DNA from: Paulinella micropora
Lineage: Eukaryota > Cercozoa > Imbricatea > Euglyphida
Direction: 5' to 3'
NCBI GenBank assembly: GCA_009731375.1
Contig: BJOX01000227.1
Location: 564,269 to 628,268 of the forward strand
DNA length: 64,000 bases
A model generated the notes under the pieces. The model was given only the letters and a program-made list of their open reading frames with translations, made no database searches and was not told the DNA's origin. The translations under genes and the position numbers were made by a program. Shown here in pieces: positions 41,526 through 54,300 of the stretch (the first letter of the stretch is position 1; each line of letters begins with the position of its first letter).

Positions 41526-44500
41526 GCTCTTTTCCTTGATGGCAGCCGGCCAACAATGGCCAGCTCTACCAACAAGGCCCGACAACGAACAGATCCTCTT
41601 GGACGAGTTTGAGATTCTATCCCCAGCCCGGAAGCCCGACGAGTTTTTGGAACACGTTTTACGCAGTAAGACCATCTTGAAACATGGTCCCTGCCAACAG
41701 GTGGTCACGCTGATGGACCTCCCCACGGATGATAACGTGGAGGAGGCCCTTCCGCAAGGCCTTAAGGAATGTCCTTTCAGTCTTTTTCCTCTGGTGGCGA
41801 TTACCACAGACGGAAATGATAACGAGGACGGGGAGGAGAAAAAAGAAGCGAAGGCTGAAGAGACAGAAGCGAAGGTAGAGGATAGAGCGGATTTGCCCGT
41901 CGCCGGACGACAAACACGCTCTCGGACCGCACTCGAGAGGCGGGACAATACACAGATCTCGTCGATCGTGATCACGGGCCCACCTCCGGAACGACGAGAC
42001 CCGGGAGTACTTGCTCAGGGGCCACCAGAATCTGAGGAAGACGCGAGGTTAGCCATAACTGATTTTAAGGGAGCTTCGTCTTCAAGCTCGAGCTCGAGTT
42101 CTTCAAGTTCGGGGCAAAATCAGAGGGCCACGCAATCTCCACAGACACCTGGACCCTCCGCACCGTTATCGCCCCCTTACTCTCCTAGCGAGGCGCCCTT
42201 TAACACACCCACAAATAGGTTTGCACGAAAGCCAGTTTCTAAGTCCACGCTCGGGATGATCGGGACTCCCGAGCCCCCATCGCCCTCTTACTCCAGGACG
42301 ACATCGCCGACAACGATGACCTGGTCCCCTCCTAACGCACAGACCCTAGCTTCGCCCCCTAGACAGGACGAGAAGGAAGTGATAGTGGTAAAAGACTCGT
42401 CTCCTAATACACGGAGTCGAGCCCCAAGCAGTCGGGCACTTCAAGGCGGCCACGAGGCTGTCTCTGATTCACCCCGATCGGGAAACATACAGTCCCACCC
42501 ACTGCGGCATACGCGACAGTCTGTTTCTCCCGCCTTACCCGCATCACTCCCTCCCTTGATCCCTCAACCCTCTCCCCAAACAGCTCAGGAAGTATCTCAA
42601 CCTTTCGGTTACTCTGTCCTCTCAACCCGCTATGCTGCTATCTCTCCACATGCTGCCCGCACATACCCGAAGGAAAGCAGGCGTAAAAATACTTTTCAGC
42701 TCATAGCGACAGTTTACAGACCTATTGAGGACAGAGGAAGGAGAAACATACCTATCCCATTCACCCCACGACGAGCAGGCTTAGCAACACCAGACAGGAG
42801 AAGCAACATATGTCACCCTGTAGGAATGCAGATGGCCACCCGCACACGTGTTGGGTTCGAAATAGAGGCACATAGTAGACGCGTGGGCGTACCAGTCGTC
42901 CCACAAGTAGGAGGCGTAACGATGAAGGACCTCTGTAATGATCGAAAGTCCCTTTTCATCATTCAGAATCCGATTGTGCGTCTCCGACCCTTTTGGGAGG
43001 ATTTGGTACAATTTTACACACACCATCACTGCAACCACCGTTGCTATCACTATTTGCCTTACCCAATACGCGTTTTAGGTATTTATGCCGACCCGTCCTT
43101 TCAGAATGTGGATCACATCCAGATAGCACGCTACCGTCTCGAGATCGTCTCACGATCGGCGGGAGGTAGTTACGACATCCCCGTATCAGACGGATCATTG
43201 GACGAGACCAGGTGTGCCAGTCGACGATTGGGGGTCACCACATACGAGCAGGAGAATCAGCATAGTTACGTGGCCATACGAGTGGGCCCGAACCAGCCGA
43301 TTCGAACGGTTGCATATGTGGCCCCTAGGAATCAACAGGCGAACATATGGTCACGAGTATCTGACCGTCAAATGCGGGATGTCATGGAACATGTCACCGA
43401 TAGGGATAGAATCTTCCTTGATAACGTAGGATATATCGCGCCATACATTGGCCCAGGATATATCGACCCTCAAGTCGCCCTCACCTTTTCAGGCGTCGCT
43501 ATGCGAAGCACGGACACATGCCATCCGGGACACCCGACAGGTCAATTCGAGCCAGGACGTCCTCCTTTCGGAGTGTTTAGCGTTCGTCCCCTGCTTGACA
43601 GGACATGCCCCACGGTGCTCCCCTCAGGATACGTGGCTCCGTTTGGAGACACGTACTCATCAGGATGCGTATGCAGATAGATCCAAACGCACGAACAAAG
43701 GCGAAGAAGATTTCGTTTTCACGAACCGTTCTGCCAAGCATATTGCGAAACCGCTGAATGGTCTTCCTCTCAAGTTGGTATTACCAGCCTTGGTTATGAA
43801 TCGGACCTCACTGACGGTTTTTCATCACCTGCCGGTTTGGGGACGATCCAGAGCACAACTGGCCTCAATTCTGGCTTTGGGAATCGACGACTTTGAGCCG
43901 ATATCCGATACAGTCCTTTTTAGAACACACATGGCATACTCTGCAGACAGGCAGTATGGATTTGCAGGTCATTTGTCAGGGCTCTACCCAGGATATAGCG
44001 GACTGAGCATACACCAACAAATCTTGAACCATATAGTCCCATTTCCATGGTCCCACGTACAGGAGGTACATCCGGTACGAACGGGACAGAGCTCTGCTCA
44101 AGCCCGCACGCAAGATCACCTCGGTTGCCCTCTCTACCTCTTATACAGGTTTGTCTTCAGTAACATATGGCAATGGTTTGCATGCCTTTACTATCTTTTT
44201 CGTCTGCCGTCGATTTCAGATATAAAGTATTGCACCAATCCATTCGACATCAAGGGACAGTCCCAGAGCCAGGCGACATTCTCTCTGTACGCCTTGCTGC
44301 CCTTGGCGTATTTTGGCTACATGGATATGACGATTTGTACCACAAATCGCCAACTCCCTATTTATCATCCAAAAGAACCAAGGACGGCATTCTCCCTCTG
44401 GAGATGCTCTTCATCGTCAATTTAGTGACTCGGACGAAAGAGAGATCTTGGAACAGAAGGTGAACATGCTAGAACCACCCTCGAGTTTCATGAAAAATCG

Positions 44501-46091
44501 ATGGAACGCGGAAGTTGACACACGGGCACCTGTACAACGATACCTGCTTGAGCAAGTACCGCCAGAAACATACGACCAGAAGTTTTGGTGCACCACGATC
44601 ACACTCGTACCTTGGTTCGTGCAGATACAAACCGAGGCACGCGCCCTTCAACATGGAGTCAATGCGGCGGCGTATGAGGAAACCCATGTAGTGGTCCACC
44701 CGTGTACGTATTCAACTTGTCTTGCGGACATTCTGAATCGGTATTCGCGGGCACTGCGAGCCAGGGGTTACCCATATGGTGCTCCATCCATCCATGATGA
44801 TGTGGGATCCGCAGAGATGGTATCGAATCTTCAGCGTATTGACCTGGCTGCCACATATCTCGGAACTAGGGCAGACACTCGCGATCCATGGGATATCGCT
44901 GCGTTCCTAACGCTACCTTTGATTCCCGTTGATCCTGGGTGGGACTCCGTCTTTTCCTTTCAGACCCATCGACGCCTTGAGGCAGCGATGATCCACAAGG
45001 TCATCCTCCGCGAGGACGCCAATATGTTCGCAAGGAATGGTCGACTCCCGCCGGCCCCGCGGCCTCAGGGCACGGAGTGGAACTACACTCAGTTCAGAAT
45101 CCAAGAACAAGGCGAACGAGTGAAACTCGCCATACCGCGAGAATCATATTCATCGTCTTCATCGTCCTCATCGTCTTCATCGTCTTCATCGTCTTCATCG
45201 TCTTCATCGTCTTCATCGTCTTCATCGTCCACATCTGCCCCTTTGACGGTGTCTTCCGTCATAGGACAGAATACACGACAGTATATGATGACAGGACTGC
45301 GGCATTTGGAACCGCGTAAGCCCATATGGGGAGTGCTGATTCCCTTCGGCCAACTTTCCGACAACAGACCCGCGCGTTTGGCTTCTCGGATCCACAACTC
45401 CCCGCGCCTTTCATCCCGTTCGACTCCGCGCGGCTCTTCATCCGCCGAACCGGCATCACAACGGCGATTGAATTATGCGACAGCTGGTCGGAGCGGTAAG
45501 GACGAGAAGGAAGAACCGCGGTCCTCCAAAGGCTCGGCAGAAGATAGAAGCCGACGCAAGCGGGCGAAGCAAGACTGCAAGCCCGACAACAACAGACGGA
45601 GACGCGATAAGGACGACGACAACACAGGCCCATCTGGTTCTTCTTCTTCTTCTTCATCTTCTTCATCTTCTTCGTCATCCTCCTCTTCATCCTCTTCCAG
45701 ATCTGCTCCAGCCCCGAGTGCGACTCGAGGTGGTCAGACAACAGGCAAGAGAGACAAAGATGAGAAGACGAGGAACAAGGACAAGAAGACGAGGACCAGA
45801 AACAAGGAGAACTACCAGAGAGCCGCCTACGATAGCCTCGGCCGCAGGTATGTAGTGCACGGGATCCGTCCTGTGTCACGAGGTGACCGCAAGCCCGCAC
45901 GCTCACAACAACACGCCCATAGCCACCGTTTGCGACAGGCTTTGCACCATAATGTCTGTTGGAATAATCTGGTCCATAAATGGGCTACAAATATTTCGAC
46001 TCGGACACAGGTCCCTAGCCGAAAGCCACAACGGTATGGCCCACAGCGTGCAAGGGGGTGCTCGATATTGTGGCTCTGCCAGCGTTCGTAG
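41479..46091 (+). pseudogene. gypsy 1 unrecognised coding segment between protease and RT
   Basis: Frames 41479-43680 (733 codons), 43700-44460 and 44448-46091 read on from one another across frameshifts. The first begins with protease-tail sequence (LPVAGRQTRSRTALERRD), then Ser/Pro-rich linkers, then a region that looks globular (MKDLCNDRKSLFIIQNPIVR, YVAIRVGPNQPIRTVAYVAP). The last has NRWNAEVDTRAPVQRYLLEQ and PWDIAAFLTLPLIPVDPGWD, then poly-Ser and Lys/Arg-rich tails. No known domain found. Gypsy elements do not normally carry over 1,000 codons here. Confidence 0.5.
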
Positions 46092-46404
46092 CATAAGCAT
46101 TGAGTGGTTAGGTGGCCGTGACGCTCGGCGCTGTTTGGGATAAGACGCTCGTGGTGCGTAGATATTGCTTCGCGGTTCTGGAACCAAGTTCTGGGGCTCT
46201 ACCGGCTGGGGTAGGCATGGCTCGCTTGGTGCGCGTCTTGCGTTTTCGTCCACACTCCCCTCAATACGAGCCGGAGATGTGCAGGACGCAGTGACAACCC
46301 ACGGAGTCGAATCCGGACCCCATAAAGTCACATATTGTGGCTCAGCTAGTGTTACCACATGATCCGGATCATCCTCCGATCAGTGGCCTAGACAGTGGCT
46401 TTCT

Positions 46405-47834
46405 ATGCACATGACTTATGACCCAGGTATTTTACACGTCACAGCGGACGACATCACAGGGTTGTTCCCAGACCCCGTCTTGATGCTTTCAGAGACGCTG
46501 TGTCGCCAATACCTAGAAGAACAGAAAGAAAAGAAGGCCGAGCCTCCTAAACCCAAGTTCACTCCGGATGCGATTAGCTCCAACCTAACACTTCCCCAAA
46601 AGAAGAGAGCGCAGGAATTTCTCAAGCGTTACGACTGCCGATTCCTAGATAAGGCTGGCTGTTTTACGCACACTGTTATCTCTTTGAAGCTACGTCCAGG
46701 TGCAAAGCCCATTTGGGTTCCCTGCCCTCGATGGACGCCTGCTGTCCGAGAGTTTCTAACTCAGTGACCAGACGCAATGCTTGCCACCGGTCGTTATAGC
46801 TTTGCCTCTCCAAACTGTGAGTGGGCTACTCGACCGTGTCCAGTAGGCAAGTTTGATTCCCTCGATCATTTCAAAGGCATTCCGCGGTCAATGACCGGCT
46901 TCTCCTTCCGGTCCCAGGCCTTCCTAACCCCGATCATCACCGTGAACTTTTCGCGGGATATAACTTTATCTCCTCATTAAACATGGTTGATGGTTTTTCT
47001 CATCTCAAGATCGACACTACAGACGACAGCCGTGATATCCTCGCCGTGTGGACTCCGCGTGGGCTACTCGTCCCCAACTACATGACGCAGGGTATTCACC
47101 GCGCCCCTGGCGACTTCCAACGCGCCGTTGATAACTCTTTCGGTCAACTCCCTTTCTGGGGTGCGACGCCCGCAGCTTACATCGACGACGTGCACGTGGT
47201 ACATGACGACTTCGACGCGCACATGGACCAACTGGAGAAGCTCATGGAGGCTGCGGAGGCAGCCGGCTGTTACTTCGCCGCAGACAAGCTACGCATTGGC
47301 TACAACTCACTTCCCGTGCTTGGCAAAGTCCGCAGTAAGAAGGGCGCCGCCGCCGACACAAGCAAGATAGACGCGATCCTGAAGATCTCCGAACCGCATA
47401 ACATCACTGAGGTCCGCTCCGTCCTCGGTATGACTAACTTCATTCAGACACATATACCCAACTACTCTCGCTTGGTGGCGCCGCTCACCGATCTACTCAA
47501 GTCATCGAACGCCCGACCTCCGGGATCCAACTTTTTCCGCGAAAAAGAGAAGAAGTGCTTCGCTAAGCTCAAACGAATTTTGACTACGCTGCCGATCCTC
47601 GCCAAGTTCGACAAGACGCAGCAACTCTACCTTCGTAGAGACGCAAGTATCGTGGGCATCGGTGGAGCTCTACATTCGGGCCCAGATAAATCATCTCCCG
47701 TTATCTCGTATTTCTCGCTCAAATTCACGGAAACTCAATCTCGGTGGGCCACGTATGTTCGGGAAGCTTACGGTATAATTTACGGGGTCCAGCAATCTCG
47801 TTACTATATCGATGCTAGTGATCATCCAATTTGA
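46405..47834 (+). pseudogene. gypsy 1 reverse transcriptase and RNase H
   Basis: Frames 46405-46767, 46777-46980 and 46983-47834. The RT entry region is VISLKLRPGAKPIWVPCPRW; motif A region MVDGFSHLKIDTTD; motif B region GIHRAPGDFQRAVD; catalytic YIDDVHVVHDD. The connection domain follows (LGMTNFIQTHIPNYSRLVAP), then RNase H with YLRRDASIVGIGGALHSGPD. Stops in the first 600 bases break the RT. Sequence is lost after the first part of RNase H. Confidence 0.75.
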
Positions 47835-48030
47835 CAATAGTCACAGATCATCGCCCGCTCATATGGCTATACCACGCCAGAAGCCCGATGGTTGTTGGTT
47901 AGGTTGGCAAGATGACAGTTGGAGCTATCCGAATATGATTTCACGATTGAATTCATATCGGGTAAGGAAAACTATCGTGCGGACTACCAGTCAAGGGCTG
48001 AGGGTGCGCCGGAGGACGACAATGCGATAG

Positions 48031-49826
48031 TCACAGTTTTTTGAAACCGGGCCAGACTATGGCCAATGCCTCTCTCTGCCGCGTGCAGTATTGTTGTTCT
48101 GCCCGTGTCATTCGCCGGCTCAGAAACATCACTGGCTTCAAACGCCCCTCGTCATCCCGCTGTTGCAGAACCCCTTCTATCGCATATGCCGATGCATCCG
48201 TGTCGAGTATGAAACTCTTGTTGAAATTGGAAAGCTGTAAGACCGTACCCCCTTCGTTCCATGGGTCCATCAGGATATGCGTCCTTAGCACTTTTTTCAA
48301 CCGCCTTGTGAACCGCTGGTGGCCACGTACTCCCCGCACCGCACTTGCCCTCTTTCATACAACAACCGTATTGGTTCCGCGATTTTTGCGAATCCCGGTA
48401 TGAATTCACTATAGTATTGCGCCAAGGGCACAAAGGAGTGTAAATCTGATCTCGTCGCAGGAAGAGGCATAGCCGCCAGCGCCTCTCGCTTCTTCCTCGC
48501 AATCGAACACGTCCCGTTCTCGATGTCGTACCCCAGATACTGTATCCGCTTCTGTAAGAAGTGGCACTTCTTAGCATTCAACCGGAATCCGAACGCCTTG
48601 ACCCGTTTCATGATGTCCCGCAAATGTTGTATGTGTTCCTCTACCGAATTCGAGAAAATGACCACATCATCCAAATACGCGAAGGCGTATCCCGTCATAT
48701 CCCCGTACTTCTCCGCAAATTCCGCGTCTCGGAAATTCTCACCCAGCATCTTCGTCATCGCCTGCTGAAATATGCCCGGTGCCACCTTCAACCCCATCGG
48801 CAGAACCTTCCACACGTAGGTTGTCATCCCCATCATGAATGCCGTTAGGTAGCGGCTTTCCTCCGCTAACGGGATCTGCCAGAATCCGCTCTTCAAATCC
48901 AACGTCGAGTATATCTTCGCCTTTTGTAACATCTCTATTCCCCTCCTCACGTCTGGCACCGGCGTCTCTAACTTCTTGATGATTTCGTTTATCCTCCAAC
49001 AGTTGATACACATCCGCAACGTTCCGTCTGGTTTCGGCGCCATGCGTACCGGAGACGCATACTCCGATAGCCGCGCCTCGATCAATCCCTTTTCCAAAAG
49101 TTCCGCCGTCATCTCCCTCGCAATCCGATCCTCATGATGGCTCAACCGCGAAGGTCGTCCTATCCCCGATACCTCTTGCCCCATCTCTCGTTCGAAAACC
49201 GCGACGTGGCTTGTCACCGATCCCCTCTCCAAAGGGCCGAAAGCTTGGATGTTGTCTTCCATGACCCCCATAGCCGTAGCCTTTTCCTCTGACGTGCCTT
49301 CCCATGTCTCCGACTGTTCCCGTAACGCCTGTCTCGCCTTATCAGTCTCCTCCTTGATCTGCTCCTCTGTTGCTTGCCCCTGTATGTCATCCACCGCTAT
49401 CTCTGCTCCGTCCCCGTCTAAACCCTCCCTGAACCAATATAAGGTTGGTGTCTTCCGCTCTTGATCCGCGAATCTTGCCAGTTGGTCCATCATCATAGCA
49501 TACTGAATGGCGTGTGTCCTGTGGTATACCCCGGATATGTGCGTGAACGCTTCATCCCGAATGGAGGCAAAATCACAATCCAGAAGTTCCTCTCGGTACT
49601 GCCTAGCTATCTTCCTCGATCCGAGTCGGCAAGCCACTATCAACTTTTGTGTGCGACTAGGAATCGGTATCGGGTCCGCGATTAGGAAATCTTCCACATT
49701 GTACCACCACATCTCCATTCTCCTTCCTACCGGAAACATAATCGTGAAATTCCCGTGCGAAAGCCGATTTTTCAATGTCTTCTTGATCTGGGACACCGAA
49801 TCCGCTACCATGGGTTGGCTTCCCAC
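48031..49826 (-). pseudogene. Ty3/gypsy element 2, gag-RT fusion, truncated
   Basis: 509-codon frame 49826-48297 plus frame 48339-48031. N-terminal 200 residues gag-like (NFTIMFPVGRRMEMWWYNVE, THAIQYAMMMDQLARFADQE), then directly RT: LIEARLSEYASPVRMAPKPD, STLDLKSGFWQIPLAEESRY (motif A), AFAYLDDVVIFSNS (catalytic YLDD). The second frame is RNase H (FILDTDASAYAIEGVLQQRD, RRMTRAEQQYCTRQREALAI). No protease between gag and RT. A frameshift separates RT and RNase H. Cut off at 48031. Confidence 0.75.
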
Positions 49827-49829
49827 CGC

Positions 49830-50618
49830 TCCTGCAGAAAGTTCAAAATCTCCACCTTGGCCTGGCTAGGCTTGCCCGTATTGCATACTACATATTGCGC
49901 CATAGATAACACCCGTGTATCCACTCGCGAGAAATTAAAAAAAAAAAAAAAAATCTATCGATTTTCTTCAATTCTTTTTGACTTTATTCAATACTATTCA
50001 AACTCATAATTACGTGCACCACTAAAGGGCCTGCAAGGCAACCTTCAGAATCCTTTTTTTGAGGCCGCCCCGGTAGCCTGAGTGGGTACTTGAACTTAAC
50101 CAGGGTCACCAAAATATTTCCTATTTTTTTAAAAAAATTTCCTGGCCAAGTTTTTTCCGCCTTTTTTCAGTGTATCGTTTTCAACATTCATTTTATAGTA
50201 TTCAAGCTTACTTCCGACCTGAGTCGTGGCGAGGAATGCAGTCCGTGCAGCCGCCCGGCTTTCAATCAGTCCAGCTTTTGTCATCATCGAGGAACTATTA
50301 ACGTACTACAATACAATACAATTTATTTCAAATTTGTTTCCACTTTCCCAGTATTTTCACGTCGTGGGCGCACTGGAAAATTTCCCTTTTTACAAATGCC
50401 ATTTCCTTTTTTTACCCATATCAGCTTGTATTTTTCTCACGCAGGCTCTGACCGTACGACTCATCCTCAGTTCCACTTCAACTCCCAGGCTCAAGTTCAC
50501 ATCCGTTACTCAGTACGCAATAAAACACAACTTTGACAGAAACCTATTCTACACCACAAACTTCTGCCTCAGAACCTCGTCGTGAGCACAGCCTCCGCTC
50601 AAAAGCCCTGGAGACCAT
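49830..50618. other. Intergenic between gypsy 2 and copia 2
   Basis: No gene supported. A17 at 49937-49953. Short plus frames at 50090-50585 have no recognisable content. Confidence 0.5.
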
Positions 50619-50919
50619 ACTCAAACGCAGAGTTTAGGGAAGCTACCCCGCTAAGGGTAAAGAATAACCGAAGAAAAGACTTTTAATGACTTTGGGTCAC
50701 ACAAATTTATGATGTTATGACCTTTACAGAATGGTAATACTCATTTGATTCTAGGCATTCCAGACTATGATTCGCGAATACTCTAGAAAGTGTCCTTGTC
50801 AGTAATAAAGGTATTAATAACACATATGTGTCCGGCCTATGAACCTGCCTATGACTAAGACTATCCAAATTACCGGTAAATTGTCTAGGTGGAGTAACGG
50901 GTATTAGTAGTACATTACA
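50619..50919 (-). repeat. copia 2 3' LTR
   Basis: Near-identical to 57696-57995. It contains ACACATATGTG where the right copy is about 7 bp shorter. Confidence 0.85.
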
Positions 50920-51371
50920 ACGCTCCCCCTTAGTCGCAAGTCATAGGCTATATTAGTGTGTAAATATGAAAAAAAATAGTGTTGAGGATCAGTTATGGGT
51001 TACCCGAAGGTTAAATATCAACTCCCATTTACATCACATCCTCTATGTATGTATATATGTGGTGTCATGCAGTAACATGTATGAAGTATGTATGTGTTCA
51101 AAAATTTGCAAGCGCTTCCCGTAGAGGGTAGCAACAAAAAAAAAAAAAATTTAGATTTCCTATTCTAGGACAGAAAGAATGATAGAAAGAATTTAAATTG
51201 CTAAGTTAGCCAGGGAAAGCCTCGCGGCTGCCGGCCTCGCGTGGCAGTCGGCTACCCAGCCTCGGCTCGACGGCTCTTGACCCCTGCGCAAAACAAAGCT
51301 GCTGCAACAAGCAACAAACTGCACAAAACACTCAAAGCAAATATAGGTGAGTGGACACGCAAATCCCGAAA

Positions 51372-54300
51372 TTACTTGAGCTTTACCGTAAATTTGTTAA
51401 GTAAATACTCGAATTGTTCTTTCGGTAAATATTTTGTCATTACATCACCTATCTGCTTCTTCGTACCTACTTTTACAAACTTAATCTCACCGTCTCTCTG
51501 TAGGTGGTGCATAAAGTGTAATTCTAAAGGTAAGTGTTTAGTTCTATTACCTGACATACCCCTCTCTGCCGCTAAGACTGTTTGAGAGTTATCCTCGAAT
51601 AATTCTATCGGGCTCTTTTGGGCTATGTTTAGTTCTTGTGTAATGTGTTTTAGTGCAAGTCCCTCTCTAATGCACTCAGTTGCTGCAAATATTTCAGCAT
51701 CATTGGAACTCAGGGCGATGCGACTCTGTCGCTTTGATAACCATGCAACTGGATCGCTGCCCCATAGGATCACGAATCCAGTGCGGGACTTCCCTGTTTT
51801 CTTACAAACTTTGTGAGCCGCGTCGGGCCACATGGAAAGTTTTGGATAGGTTTGCCCTTCTTGCTCTGACTTAGGCTCATGGTAAGCTAAACCTCGATAA
51901 GAGTTAACTAAATAACGAAAGATTCTGCCTAACATCGCATAAGTTATTCCCTTATCGATAGTTTGCATGACACTTGCCGAATTTAGTGCTTGTTCTATAT
52001 CGGGTCTTGTCATCTTTGCGAGAAATAGCAAACGACCAACTAGACTAGGAATTGAAAATTTTCGCAAGCTAGCTGATTCCGACATCGGTTCCGTGAAATG
52101 TTCTTGCGCTGGAGTACTAACGGGTTTAGCAGAATCGTAGCCTACCTCTTTTAGTATCTGCTGCTGATATTTTCGCTGATGCAAAATTATTTTCCCGTTC
52201 GATTGCTCTATCTCTATTCCTTTGAATTCACGGGCAATACCGAGTCTTTTGAGCGGGAAATGTTTTTCTAATGCGGACGCAAAACGCTCATATGCTTGTT
52301 TGTTTGGTGCGGTGAACAACAAGTCATCAACATGAAATATCCCTACTATCGCCTCTCTCAAAGCTTTATCATTTTCTACAAACATACATAAGTCTGAATC
52401 TAGCAACCTAAAACCTAGCTCCTCTAACTTGGTTGCTAATATCTCATACCATCTTCTTTCTGCCTGTGGCGCACCATATAAAGCACCATCTATACGCCAT
52501 ATCATCCCCTCATGCCCTTCTCTGTCTACACTCTCTGGCGCATATGCATAAACAGGGTCATTCATACGAGCATTTAGGTATGCATTTTTAAAATCTATGC
52601 CGTATAGTTTGTGTTTGTGCCAGGCAGCTAGTTTGGCGAGAAATAAAAGTGAATGGTGCGCGGCGCAAGGAACAAAGAGCTGATCTGGGTTATAGCTAAC
52701 ACCGGGTTCTAACATATCTCCCCGTAAAGCTAAACGAGACTTTATGAACTTTTTCCCGTTCTCATCTAACTTTACTTTGTGAACCCATGTCAATCTAACT
52801 ATCTTACTAACTCCTGCCTTGCTTGCCTCCTTATGGGGTACCCATGTGTATGTGTTAAAGGATTGAAGAGCTTTTAGCTCTGTTTTCATACCCTCTAAAA
52901 CATCTTTAGCTGTCAAACCTTCCTCTATGACATCTTTGGGTACTCTGATATCTACATACAAATAAAAATCACGAATCTCATCTGCCACCATACGGTCATC
53001 GCATAAAAACATATTAGCGGGACTTTGTAACGGGTATTCGGGATCTTTCACGGAGTATTTGAGGATTTCCGAATTCAACATCCGTTCTTCTTCGTCCTCA
53101 AACTTAACTATGTGGGTGGGCTGAGGTCTGTCTCTTACTACGAGTCTATCTCTGGGGTCACTCACTCTGCTGACTACCCCTACTCGTACTATGCTCTCCC
53201 ATCCCTCACCGTACTTTTTCTTCGCCCATCCATCTCCCCATGCACGCGCGGGCACTCTTACTACCTTACCTATTAGCTCTTGAGCCTCTCTCTTTTCTCT
53301 CTTGGGCTCATTGCTAGGGGTAAATCTCTCTACTGCCTTGCGCTGCCTTTTACCGGGGATTATGTTACTCTCCGTTACTCTCTGACTCTGCTCCCACGTT
53401 AATCCCTTAGATGGTGGTGATTTTTCTTCGTATGCTCTTCTTTCATGTATTTTTAGTGGATCTGTTGGATCTTGTTCATTCGTATGCTCTTGTGGCTTGA
53501 TCTTGTGCTCTGGGGGTAATTGTTGTGGATAATGTGGCTCTGGACTTGTGTGTAGGCGTGTATGTTTGTGATCCAATGTATTCTTCTCCACATGCTCATT
53601 TTCATGCTCATTCTCATTCGCATCGATATCAACATTCTCTGTCTCCCCCTCAACTTCATCAAAGTGTGTTGTTGGGTGGTCGTTGTTGACGTTGTGCGGT
53701 GACTTAGGTGATTGAGGTGGTGATTGGGGTGGTGATTGGGGTGGTGACGCTTGTGGAGATGTGTGTGGTTGCTCGCTCTCATTCTCATTCTCCCCCTCAG
53801 AGTCATCATTATCCCACGACACTAGTTTAGGAGGATGAGCTTGTTTACCGATTTTGTGAATATTAAATCTCACATCTCTCACTCCGGAAATTATCTTCTT
53901 ACCATCCCATACGCGGTATAGTTCCCGAAATAGATCATATCCTACTAGCATCACCTTTTTCCCTCTGTACTCTCCCTTCCGCACTTTAGTCTTAGGTATA
54001 TGTAACACACCCATACATCCTATTGGTTTTAAATGAAAGAGTGTTGGTTTTCTACCTAACAGCTGCTCATAAGGCGAAATTCCTTTGCGTTCCCCGTGAA
54101 TTGCCGGTAGTATGTTGTGAATGGTTGTTGCTGCGTGTTCTAATTCTGCCCAGAATTGCGGCGGTAATTTAGCGTGATATCTCATTGCTCGTGCAGGCCC
54201 CGCCGTAATATCATTCACTTTTTCCGCAATAGGATTCCCGTCTTTATCGTTTGTCGCGGAGGTTTTCCAAATAAAGCGAATATTTTTCCACCACTTAATG

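Larger units (their letters stand above)
38531..48027 (+). mobile_element. Ty3/gypsy element 1, oversized and 3'-truncated
   Basis: Plus-strand order: gag (38.5-40.6 kb), zinc knuckle (40.75 kb), aspartic protease (41.2 kb), about 4.5 kb of unrecognised coding (41.5-46.1 kb), RT and RNase H (46.4-47.83 kb). No integrase and no 3' LTR; sequence breaks off at 48027 against a second gypsy element in the opposite orientation. Several frameshifts. Confidence 0.75.

Noticed and set aside
45077-45319. Ile-Val-Phe repeat ORF as membrane protein
   Set aside because: Alternate frame of the TCATCGTCT repeat that encodes Ser in the gypsy frame.
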